From the NCBI GenBank assembly GCA_964446585.1, contig CAYUPI010000019.1, positions 37,485 to 101,484 of the forward strand: 64,000 nt of DNA. The letters are read 5' to 3'. This stretch comes from CAYUPI01 sp964446585. GTDB lineage: Bacteria > Verrucomicrobiota > Verrucomicrobiia > Limisphaerales > UBA8199. Positions 25,101-32,413 of the stretch are shown piece after piece. The position numbers and the translations under genes are program-made. Every line of letters begins with the position of its first letter. The first letter of the stretch is position 1. The notes below the pieces were generated by a model, which saw nothing but the letters and a program-made list of their open reading frames with translations, did not search any database and was not told where the DNA came from.

Positions 25101-28100
25101 TAAAGGTGACGCTGCTGGTGTTGGTGCCGGGGCTGTTGTCGCTGCTGGCGACCGCGACCAGGTTGCTTAGAGCGTTGCCGGTGTAAACCGCGAGCAACGT
25201 GTCGAAGCTGCTGCCGGCGGTGTTGAACGTCCAGGTTCCCCCGGCGGGCGCCGTCCAGCGATACCAAATCGAGCGGCCGCCATCGTTGCCCGCGTGCACC
25301 GGTTCGCCCGCTTCCTTCGTCGCTGCCACGTTGCTGCCGGAGACGGTCCCGGAACTGCCGCTAATGACCTGGGCCGAGGCGAAGTTGTCATTGGCCGGAC
25401 GCGAAACCACCGTGAACGAACCAGCGCTTACGGACGTCCCGCCCGGCGTGGTGACTCGCAGTGGCCCAGTCGTCACGCCCGGAGGCGCATTGGCCGTGAT
25501 TTGCGTCGCTGAGTTAAGGCTGAAGCCCGCTGCACTCAGGCCGTTGAAGGTGACGGCGGTGGCGCCAGAGAAGTTCGCGCCGGTGATCATCACGCCCGTG
25601 CCGGCGCTGCCACTGGCCGGGCTGAAGGTGGTGATGGACGGAGCGGGAATGACCGAAAAACTGGCTGCACTCTGGGCGGTTCCGCTGGCGGTGGTAACGG
25701 TGATGTGGCCTGTGGTTGCGCCCGCCGGGACCGTGGCCGTGATTTGGACTGCCGAGTTGACGACCGGGCTTACGGACGACACACCATTGAAGGCGACGCC
25801 GTTGACGCTGACGAAGTTTGCGCCGGTGATCGTCACACTGCTGCCAATCGCTCCGTTGCCAGGCGTAAATCCGCTGATGACCGGCGTCGTCGTCACCGTG
25901 AACAGGCCGGCGCTCTGGGCCGTGCCGCTGGGCGTGCGCACGGTAATCTTGTCAGTCGTGGCACTGGCTGGAACCGTGGCAGTGATCTGGGTGGAAGAAT
26001 TCACGGTGAAAGTCGCGGCCGCTGCGCCGAAGCTGACGTTGGTTGCGCCTGTCAGGTTTGCTCCCGAAAGGGTCACGAGAGTGCCTACATTTCCGGCGGT
26101 CGGCGCAAAGCTGCTGATGGCCGGCGCGGTAGTGACCGTGAAGGCAGCCGAGCTAGCGGCCGAGCCGGTGGGTGTGGTGACCGAGATTGGACCCGTCAGA
26201 GCTCCGGCGGGGACCGTAGCGACGATTTGGGTGCTCGCATTCACCACGAACCCTGCGGCATTGATCCCGCCGAACTGAACCGCGCTGGCATTGTTGAACT
26301 TGGTTCCGATGATGGTGACACTCGTTCCGGGTGGGCCGTTGGTCGGGTTGAAGCTGACAATAGTGGGTGGATTATTGGTGGCGTTCGGGTCGAGCATGAA
26401 TGCGCCGCGGCCAAAGGTGAAGGCAAAGACCCTGCCGGTGCCTGGCTGGATTTTGAGGTCAAACACAGCCACGTTGGGCATGCCAGTCTCGGGTCCCATG
26501 TGCGTCCAAGTGCCGCCCCCGTCGGAGCTGTGCCAGACGCCGATGTCGGTGCCCACATAGATATTGTTTGGATCTCCTGGATCGATCGCCAAAGAGTTGT
26601 GCGGCAGGTTCACAGGCGGACTGATATCCGTCCAGGCCGAGCCAAACGCCAAAACGTTGACGTTCTTAAGCAGATGACCGCCTTGTGTTGGGCTGAAGCC
26701 GGAGAACGTGATGTAAAGAGTGTTGGCGTTGTTGGGGGCAAACCCCAAGGCTGTCACATAGGCGAAGAAGTTTGCATCAACCGAGAATCCACCCACACCC
26801 ACCGACGTGACTCGAAACTTTCCGTCTTCGGTAGCCCAGGCATAGGTGTTGCCCGATAAATCTGACGGGGCGAACGCCACCGCCGAAATCGGCGAGGCCA
26901 GGTCCAACGCATCCTGATACCATGTCGGGATCGGCGCCGAGAAGAGATTGGTGGTTTTGACGAGGCCAAACGCGCTGAGAATCATGATGTTTTCATTGGT
27001 CGGTGCCAGGGCCAGCTTGGGAATGAAGGGTCCGCCCTGATTGGAACACGCGCCGCAGTACACCCAGGTGGGGAACTGGCCGGCACCGGTCAGCCGCAAG
27101 ACGTTCACCAAGTCCCAAGACGTCACCCAATTATTATCCGGGTCGTTGGGAGAGATGGCGCAATCCCCGCCATCGGCCGGTCCTGTGAGCACCCAGCCAT
27201 TGGTTCCAAACCAGGCCGCGCTGCTGTTGTCCTGCGCTCCGCCCAAGGCAAAATTGCGGCCGCGAGGATGGACCGCACCAAAATAAAACTGGGTGATGCA
27301 AAGATCATTCGTATTGTGATTGAAGAAGGTCGCGCCTCCGTCGGTGGTGCTCCAGACCCCGCCATCGTTGCCGATCACCAGGCGGCTGCCAGCCCAAGCC
27401 AGCGCGTGTTGGTCCGGATGGACGAGTCGCGCGGCCCCGTTCGGGCCATTATAATCGGCGCCGATATTGGTCCAACTGGTACCGTTGTATTTGAAGAGCG
27501 GGGTGGACCCAAAATAGACGATGCTTGGGTTGGCCGGATCCGTAATGATCACCTGGTCGTAATCCATCTGCGTGCCGACGTCTTCGGCGCTCGGCTGGGG
27601 CAAGGCCGTCCATGTGGGAGTCGCCGCCCAGGCGTTGTCGGTGCGCCAGATACCCAACAAACGACTGAAATTAGGATTGCTGATCCTGTCGCCGCGGCCG
27701 TCGCGGGCGCTGGCGTAAGCAGTATTTGGACTCGAGGGCGAGATCGCCAACTGCATGCGTCCCACGCCGCCGCCAATTTGCGCATACTGGCTCCACGGAC
27801 CGTTAAGTTGTGTCCAGGTCTCACCGGCATCGAGAGACTGGTAGAGGAAATTGTTCCCATTGATGCTCGCAGGGTCCGGGCTGGAAGTCGCCAACTGATG
27901 ATTAAAATTGCTCGGGTCGGCTTTCAAATCCGTTGAGTAACCGCCCAGGAAGCTGCCCGCCTGCAGCTTTGCCACCCAATTCGTCCCGCCGTCGGTCGAT
28001 TTGTACACGCCGGTCCCCGGTATGTATGGCACGGGATCTCCTCCCTTCCCCGCTATGCCGCCCGAGGTCGTCGCCGCCAGCACCACATTCGGGTTGCTGG

Positions 28101-28770
28101 GATCGACAATGATGCTGCTGAAGGAGCCGCCGGCGAACTTGTTCGCCGCCAACAGTCGCCAGGTAGCCCCACCATCAGTGGATTTTAACAAACCGGCGCC
28201 GCCATAGACGTCGCCGCCTCCGTTGGGTTCGCCCGTCCCGGCGTAGATGATGAAAGGATTGCTCGGGGCAAAGGCAATCGCGCCAATGGCCAGTGATGCT
28301 TGATCATCCGTCTTTGGGGTCCAATTAATTCCGCCATTGTGCGTCTCCCATACCCCGCCCATGGCGGTCCCGATCAGCCAGTGCGTCGAATTGGTCGGAT
28401 CGACCGCGATTGCGGTGACGCGACCCGCCGCGGGTTGAGGGGGATCGAGGGCCAGATTGACGATCGGCGCCGGGCCGATATTGACCCAGCGTGGGCTGGC
28501 GAGGACCAGCGGTCCGCGTAGGAGCGGAGTGGTTTTAGACTCCTGGATTTGCTGGAGCGCCTTCGCGCGGGCGTCGTGAGGGATATAGCCGAGCCCGGAT
28601 GCTCGTTGCTTGTACAGCCATTCCTGCCTCAATTGTTGGCGGTTGGTCCTGGAATGCTGGCTGGTCGCGGCAGTAGGCCAGGATGGGCGCTGGCCCGCCT
28701 GGACCTGCACGCAGAGGGCGAAGCCGAAGCACAGGCACATACTGGCGCGGAAGCCTGGAATGGAGTTCAT
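22183..28770 (-). CDS. Giant secreted propeller/TIG/Ig protein, 2,195 residues
   Basis: A signal peptide (residues 1-26) precedes a BNR/sortilin-type beta-propeller (about 95-795), with many S-x-D-G-G-x-T-W repeats (KSTDGGATW, KSTDGGTNW, SSDGGGTW). Four TIG/IPT domains follow (about 800-1128, each with a GTxVTIxGxNF strand). Then come three alternating NDNF domains (PANDNFxxAxVIxG, with GxSxWYxWTAP; about 1130-1260, 1346-1470, 1556-1685) and two more TIG domains between them. The end has a LamG-like sandwich (about 1690-1890), an Ig domain, a CARDB-like domain (about 1990-2110) and a module ending in RRFYRGRLLSP. The NDNF unit resembles bacterial pre-peptidase C-terminal domains. It is probably surface-exposed and adhesive; no enzyme site is seen. 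Confidence 0.85.
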   Translation of the reverse strand: MNSIPGFRASMCLCFGFALCVQVQAGQRPSWPTAATSQHSRTNRQQLRQEWLYKQRASGLGYIPHDARAKALQQIQESKTTPLLRGPLVLASPRWVNIGPAPIVNLALDPPQPAAGRVTAIAVDPTNSTHWLIGTAMGGVWETHNGGINWTPKTDDQASLAIGAIAFAPSNPFIIYAGTGEPNGGGDVYGGAGLLKSTDGGATWRLLAANKFAGGSFSSIIVDPSNPNVVLAATTSGGIAGKGGDPVPYIPGTGVYKSTDGGTNWVAKLQAGSFLGGYSTDLKADPSNFNHQLATSSPDPASINGNNFLYQSLDAGETWTQLNGPWSQYAQIGGGVGRMQLAISPSSPNTAYASARDGRGDRISNPNFSRLLGIWRTDNAWAATPTWTALPQPSAEDVGTQMDYDQVIITDPANPSIVYFGSTPLFKYNGTSWTNIGADYNGPNGAARLVHPDQHALAWAGSRLVIGNDGGVWSTTDGGATFFNHNTNDLCITQFYFGAVHPRGRNFALGGAQDNSSAAWFGTNGWVLTGPADGGDCAISPNDPDNNWVTSWDLVNVLRLTGAGQFPTWVYCGACSNQGGPFIPKLALAPTNENIMILSAFGLVKTTNLFSAPIPTWYQDALDLASPISAVAFAPSDLSGNTYAWATEDGKFRVTSVGVGGFSVDANFFAYVTALGFAPNNANTLYITFSGFSPTQGGHLLKNVNVLAFGSAWTDISPPVNLPHNSLAIDPGDPNNIYVGTDIGVWHSSDGGGTWTHMGPETGMPNVAVFDLKIQPGTGRVFAFTFGRGAFMLDPNATNNPPTIVSFNPTNGPPGTSVTIIGTKFNNASAVQFGGINAAGFVVNASTQIVATVPAGALTGPISVTTPTGSAASSAAFTVTTAPAISSFAPTAGNVGTLVTLSGANLTGATNVSFGAAAATFTVNSSTQITATVPASATTDKITVRTPSGTAQSAGLFTVTTTPVISGFTPGNGAIGSSVTITGANFVSVNGVAFNGVSSVSPVVNSAVQITATVPAGATTGHITVTTASGTAQSAASFSVIPAPSITTFSPASGSAGTGVMITGANFSGATAVTFNGLSAAGFSLNSATQITANAPPGVTTGPLRVTTPGGTSVSAGSFTVVSRPANDNFASAQVISGSSGTVSGSNVAATKEAGEPVHAGNDGGRSIWYRWTAPAGGTWTFNTAGSSFDTLLAVYTGNALSNLVAVASSDNSPGTNTSSVTFTATNGTVYQIAVDGFLADAGELAMSVAPDSGAVVLNWDLAPNFPPQIASFSPGSGPAGTSVSIAGMNFLGTTGVQFNGAGAAFTVNSNSQITATVPAGATTGPLKVLKPSGTATSGLNFVVGVFPANDNFANAQVISGSAGLVTGSSTGATKEAGEPNHAGNVGGSSVWYAWTAPSSGTWEFDTAGSSFDTLLAVYTGTIVGGLSLVASNAPSGGVTTSQLQFSAANGTIYRIAVDGYGGASGNLVCHWANTNLLPVISEFAPASGGVGTLVTVTGTNLNGVNAVRFAGVGTASFTSLSTTQFTATVPAGAATGPISVSTTNGTAQSATSFLLVGNPPANDNFSNRLAMVGAVVTVTDSNTFATREPNEPFHAGNLGGASVWWTWTAPSNGTYTITTRSSSFDTVLGVYIGTSVGSLFTIASNDDGPNMGTASQVTFNAAGGTAYQIAVDGYNGDSGNIILSVFPAIPAQVIYFTGFEGYNYAALSGQYGWTSAGPGQNGVLFNAFGDYGNQAYVGYSSPTPGAATLVYYPTNYTPDLTTRPVVAFGVNMEIFDPSVSVYDNFGWAVYNQNGQLLFFLEFNNSNLSINYQLNDGSGYHPTGQSFQNGYIYSLELDMDFGRNLWNAFLGGVPIVQNQPLSATNNVALNLGLIAATWLQTPGTNGNNYMIFDNYLIAAFPSQLPRIVTPPQTQTNTVGATAALLVVADSALPLTYQWQFNGTPITGATDPTLTLNNLTFNQAGNYTVVVANAAGSVTSAPPAVLTVAQLPNLTPYKPSTWSDKIITATNSASTTDAGIIYSHQDVYVTWAVVNNSSNGNISQTFYTELFVDGVLSGNWLTPGLNAGFYTHPTTSLDLGKLSVGSHTLRIDTDTTDVVPESNKNDNSYTKTIIVSSTNNTPPQLSSPVRTPNGPFQLTLNGIPLRSYELQASTNLTNWSVLSTVTITNGSGVFPYSDPTATNYRRRFYRGRLLSP

Positions 28771-29040
28771 AACAACAGGGAGGCGTTGGGGAGGTTGACA
28801 CGACAGAGGGCAGGGTACGCGCCCGGGCAACCATCTGGCCGGAGATAAGGCGGGCTGCTAAGGGCGATCATCATACGGCGTCGTGCCCGTCACCCGCGAT
28901 GCAGCTCGCGCCTACTCGCGGTTCCAGCAAGCAAGGCAGTGAACTGCGGCGCTCTGATTGGGTCGCAGACTAGCATAAATCAAAAGTCATCACAATCTTT
29001 TTTCTCGAATTCGAGTTTGCTCATGCAGGGCGGATTCAAC
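28771..29040. other. Long leader region before the giant propeller gene
   Basis: About 270 bases with no credible gene. If promoter motif B (29146-29185) is used, this would be 5' untranslated RNA of about 375 bases including the hairpin at 29041-29105. A CTG/GCG-rich part near 28890-28915 shows weak self-complementarity. I see no known riboswitch. Confidence 0.5.
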
Positions 29041-29105
29041 GTAGCCGCCGACGTAAGGAGGCGGATTTCTGTAATCGAGTTCCGCCTCCTCACGTCGGCG
29101 GCTAC
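29041..29105. repeat. Near-perfect 25-bp inverted repeat
   Basis: Arms 29041-29065 and 29081-29105 start GTAGCCGCCGACGT and differ at one position, with a 15-base loop. It lies between promoter motif B and the giant propeller gene, so it would form a strong hairpin in that transcript. Confidence 0.85.
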
Positions 29106-29145
29106 GGCCCTTTTCGCGCGTTCCTGAATCGACCCTGGTTGTTCA

Positions 29146-29185
29146 TTCTACCCCCTTTCAAAGGAATCCACGCCCCGTTGTTACA
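29146..29185 (-). promoter_or_regulatory. Predicted ECF-type promoter B for the giant propeller gene
   Basis: Minus strand: TGTAACAACG (29185-29176), CCTTTGAAA (29164-29156) and GTAGAA (29151-29146). It sits just after the kinase stop and points toward the secreted protein gene. Sequence and spacing match copy A at 21879-21917 except for one extra G before GTAGAA. Confidence 0.5.
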
Positions 29186-29212
29186 GGAAATCCGACGGAA
29201 GATTATCTTTCA

Positions 29213-31558
29213 CTACTGCGCCTGAATGCGGGATAGGACCTGGAAGGAGGTGGCCACTTCGGGGTTGCCCTCACCGAGTAGCCTGTTTTGCACGGCCAAC
29301 GCTGCCCGAACCGTGAGCTCGGCTTCTTCGACCTTGCCCTGGTCGCAAAGAATACTGGCAAGGTTCCGAAGTGAAACGGCGGTTTGTGGATGCTCGGCGC
29401 CCAGGAGCTTTTGCTCGATGGCCAGGGCCTGGCGTTGCATCGCTTCGGCCGCGCCGGGTTTTCCCTGCGCGCGCAACAGTAAGGCCAGGTTGTTGAGGGA
29501 AACTGCCGAAGTCGGATGCTCATTGCCAAAGACCTTCTGCTCGAGCTCCAGCGCCTGGCGAAAGAATTTCTCGGCCTCTTCCGCATTGCCCCTGCGTCGC
29601 AGGACGCTCCCCAGGTTGTTCATGGAAACAGCCAGCGTCGGATGCTCGTCTCCAAACAAAGCGCGTGCCATGCCCAGAGCCTCGCGGTACATCGCTTCCG
29701 CCTCGGCGAGTTTCCTTTCCATTGTCAGCACGCCCGCCAGGTCGTTCAGAGATTCTGCCAGCAGCGGGGCCGAATCAGTCGCATGTTTGCGTCGAATGAC
29801 CAGGGCTTCACGATGGAATTTCTCAGCTTCGGCAAGCTGTCCTTTGCCCCAGAGCACGTTTCCCAGGGTTTGCAATGCATCAGCTACTTCAACGCTCTGG
29901 TCCCCAGAGAACTGCCGCTGCTGCCGGAGCGCTTCGCGCACAAGCGGCTCGGCTTCGGCCATTTTGCCGCGATTGGACAGCGCATTGCCCAGTTGGCGCA
30001 GGGCTCGGGCGACGTTCCGGTGCTCGCGGCCAAAAGCGGAGCGGGCGAACACCACGGCCTCGCGCCCCATCGCCTCGGCTTGCTGGTCCAGGCCTAGATC
30101 GTCATAGGTCGCCGCCAGGGTCAGGCACATTTCCATGGCCACTTCCGGTTGGTTGGTGAGTTCCTGGTGAATGCTCGACGCGGTTTGGTCCAGTATCTCC
30201 CGCAGCATGGTCGTGTCCCGCCCAAGCGCCACGGATGGACCCACACCCTTGAGCATATTTTTGAGAAGCCGCGCGACCTGCTCGCTCTTCGCCGCCTCAG
30301 TCTGGGCGCGTTGGCGGGCTTCCTTCTCTTTGTAGAACGACAAGAGTGACAGTCCCAGGCCGATGATGAGCGCCGCCGTGACGGCGCCGGCGGAAGCGAA
30401 CGCCAGCTTGTTGCGCCGCACGAGCATGTGGAACCGGTACCAATTGCTCGGCGGACGTGCCAAAACCGGCTCGCCGTCCAGGTAACGCTGAATGTCCATG
30501 GCCAGAGCATTGGCGGTTTGGTAGCGCCGGGCCCGCTCTTTTTCCAGCGTCGTCATCACAATCCAGTCCAGATCGCCGCGGATGAGATGGATCAGCTTGG
30601 GCGGCTCGGCCTGGCGGTGCCGCGCCGCCGCGGCCAATTCGGCGTCGAGCATCGTGCTCAGGCGCGTCGAGGGGCGGACGGGCCGCCTCTCGCGGATCGT
30701 CCGCCGCATCTCGTCCAGACCGGCCCCGAGCAACTCCTTCGCGTCGAAAGGAGTTTTGCCCGTCAGCAGTTCATAGAGCAGAACGCCCAGGCTGTAGATG
30801 TCGGTCCGCGTATCAATGTCCAGTCCGCCCATCTCGGCCTGTTCGGGGCTCATGTAAGCCGGCGTGCCCATGAATTGCTCGAATGCGGTAAAGAACGTTT
30901 TATCGGTGAGCTGCTGGTCGGTGGCCTTAGCGATTCCGAAATCAATCACTTTCGGGACGGCCGCGGCGTCGTGCAGCGTGACGAGCACATTTGAAGGTTT
31001 GATGTCTCGGTGGATGATTCCCTTCTGATGCGCGTGCTGAATCGCCTGGCAAACCTGGATGAAGAGTGCCAGGCGTTCTCGAGTCATTAGATTATTCTGA
31101 TCGCAGTAATCGGTAATGCGCGCGCCGCGCACGAGTTCCATGACGAAGTAAGGCCGGCCGGCTTCTGTTGTGCCGCCATCGAAAACCGTGGCGATGTTTG
31201 GATGGTCCATCATCGCCAGCGCCTGTCGTTCGGCTTCAAATCGGGCGATGACCTGCCGACTGTCCATCCCCGGCTTGATGATTTTGATGGCGACCGGGCG
31301 TCGGACCGGTTCCTGTTGCTCGGCCAGGTAAACCACTCCGCAACCACCTTCCCCGAGTTGCTGCACGAGTGTGTAGCGGCCAATCCTGGCGCCAGACTCC
31401 TGAGTCAAAGGGTGATCGGAATCGGGCAGACCCGCTGGCTCAGGGCTGAACTCGAGTGGGTCCAGAGCGAATTGCAACATGCAGAGCGCGCAGTGCCCGG
31501 GCGGCGCATCCGCGGGCAGCTCCGCGCCGCACTGAGAACATTTTCTGGCCTCGGCCAC
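29213..31558 (-). CDS. Membrane-anchored Ser/Thr protein kinase with TPR sensor domain
   Basis: The 781-residue protein begins with a zinc ribbon (CSQCGAEL at 7-14, CALC at 23-26), then a Hanks-type kinase domain (about 61-330). The P-loop is GEGGCGVVYL, the ATP-binding Lys is K92 in VAIKI, HRDIKPSNV places catalytic D185, and DFGIAK starts at 206. One membrane helix (about 387-408) separates it from an outer part of at least six kinesin-light-chain-type TPRs (A-x-x-L-x-N-L-A-x-x-L). The kinase is complete. It lies 23 bases after the ECF sigma gene on the same strand, so the pair probably forms one transcriptional unit: signal sensing by the TPRs, output through the sigma factor. Confidence 0.93.
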   Translation of the reverse strand: MAEARKCSQCGAELPADAPPGHCALCMLQFALDPLEFSPEPAGLPDSDHPLTQESGARIGRYTLVQQLGEGGCGVVYLAEQQEPVRRPVAIKIIKPGMDSRQVIARFEAERQALAMMDHPNIATVFDGGTTEAGRPYFVMELVRGARITDYCDQNNLMTRERLALFIQVCQAIQHAHQKGIIHRDIKPSNVLVTLHDAAAVPKVIDFGIAKATDQQLTDKTFFTAFEQFMGTPAYMSPEQAEMGGLDIDTRTDIYSLGVLLYELLTGKTPFDAKELLGAGLDEMRRTIRERRPVRPSTRLSTMLDAELAAAARHRQAEPPKLIHLIRGDLDWIVMTTLEKERARRYQTANALAMDIQRYLDGEPVLARPPSNWYRFHMLVRRNKLAFASAGAVTAALIIGLGLSLLSFYKEKEARQRAQTEAAKSEQVARLLKNMLKGVGPSVALGRDTTMLREILDQTASSIHQELTNQPEVAMEMCLTLAATYDDLGLDQQAEAMGREAVVFARSAFGREHRNVARALRQLGNALSNRGKMAEAEPLVREALRQQRQFSGDQSVEVADALQTLGNVLWGKGQLAEAEKFHREALVIRRKHATDSAPLLAESLNDLAGVLTMERKLAEAEAMYREALGMARALFGDEHPTLAVSMNNLGSVLRRRGNAEEAEKFFRQALELEQKVFGNEHPTSAVSLNNLALLLRAQGKPGAAEAMQRQALAIEQKLLGAEHPQTAVSLRNLASILCDQGKVEEAELTVRAALAVQNRLLGEGNPEVATSFQVLSRIQAQ

Positions 31559-31581
31559 AGAACGAAATTGAGTTTGACCAG

Positions 31582-32322
31582 CTAAGCCAGCGCGGTGAAC
31601 AGGTATCGGATTTCTGCTTCGACCTCTTCCGGCCGCGTAACTGTGTGGGCGATCTCACTCCGCAGCAACTCGCCCAGACGGCGTCGAAGCCGGTGCAGGG
31701 CGACCCTGACCGCGCCGGCGTTCATCTTCAAGCAGGTCGCCACTTCATCGTAGAAGTCGGGGCTGACTTCGCCGGTCAGACACGGCTCGAGTTGCTTGAA
31801 CAGTTCCTTTTTGCCGCCGGTTTCATATTCCTGGCGGAGCCGCCGCGTCACCTGGTCGATTAGCGTCAGAGCCCACCGCCGCTCGAATAATCTCTCTGGC
31901 GTGAGCGACCCGGCCGGCTCGTGCTGATATTTTTCTTCGGCTTCCAATTCGTCCCAGGAGAAAGTTTGTTTGCCGCCGCCGCGTTTGGCCGCATGCTGCC
32001 GGTCTCGTTCGTCATTGAGGAAATTCACCAAGCAGGCCAGCAGGAATGTGCGGAACCGCCCTTTGCTCCGGTCCACGCGGCTCAGCCCATCTTTGCCCAG
32101 AAGATGGGCGAAGAACGATTGCGTCAAGTCCTCCGCGTCTTCCTTATCGTGGCCACGCCGGCGGATGAACGCATAGAGGGGATACCAATAAAGGCTACAG
32201 AGACGTTCCAACGCCGCCCGGGCCCGCTCCGGCTGGGTCCGCTGTGCATCCAAAACCACGCTCCATTGCGTCGGTAGGAAGTCGGACGACGACGCTTTTT
32301 CGCTATAGGAACCGGGGGACAT
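31582..32322 (-). CDS. ECF-family RNA polymerase sigma factor
   Basis: The 246-residue sigma factor has the QWSVVLDAQ N-terminal helix, sigma-2 with an intact DAEDLTQSFFAHLL motif (about 62-75) and FRTFLLACLVNFLNDERDR. Sigma-4 helices lie near the C-terminus (EVATCLKMNAGAVRVALHRLRRRLGELL). A linker of about 60 residues separates them. The start at 32322 (MSPGSYSE) is chosen because upstream codons add little. The neighbouring kinase may control its activity. Because the acidic residues of region 2.2 are intact, this is not the known kinase-activated type in which that region must be phosphorylated to restore charge; other phosphosites remain possible. Confidence 0.9.
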   Translation of the reverse strand: MSPGSYSEKASSSDFLPTQWSVVLDAQRTQPERARAALERLCSLYWYPLYAFIRRRGHDKEDAEDLTQSFFAHLLGKDGLSRVDRSKGRFRTFLLACLVNFLNDERDRQHAAKRGGGKQTFSWDELEAEEKYQHEPAGSLTPERLFERRWALTLIDQVTRRLRQEYETGGKKELFKQLEPCLTGEVSPDFYDEVATCLKMNAGAVRVALHRLRRRLGELLRSEIAHTVTRPEEVEAEIRYLFTALA

Positions 32323-32345
32323 GGCAACGCATCCGATTATCCTCA

Positions 32346-32357
32346 GGAACGCGTTCC
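32346..32357. promoter_or_regulatory. Perfect palindrome upstream of the sigma gene
   Basis: GGAACGCGTTCC is a perfect 12-bp palindrome 23 bases before the sigma-factor ATG. GGAAC is the usual core of many ECF -35 elements, so autoregulation is conceivable; an operator for another regulator is equally possible. Confidence 0.35.
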
Positions 32358-32413
32358 AACGCAAGCCGCCGGCAGGGCCCTACAATCAATTCTTCAAACC
32401 TTCTATGTTAAAC

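Noticed and set aside
23986..25170. 394-residue plus-strand frame inside the giant propeller gene
   Set aside because: Antisense to TIG and NDNF repeats; composition mirrors the repeats and there is no recognisable domain.
22183..28770. Apparent DNA repeats in the propeller gene that could suggest a CRISPR-like array
   Set aside because: They are coding repeats of BNR, TIG and NDNF domains with variable spacing and no conserved direct repeat.
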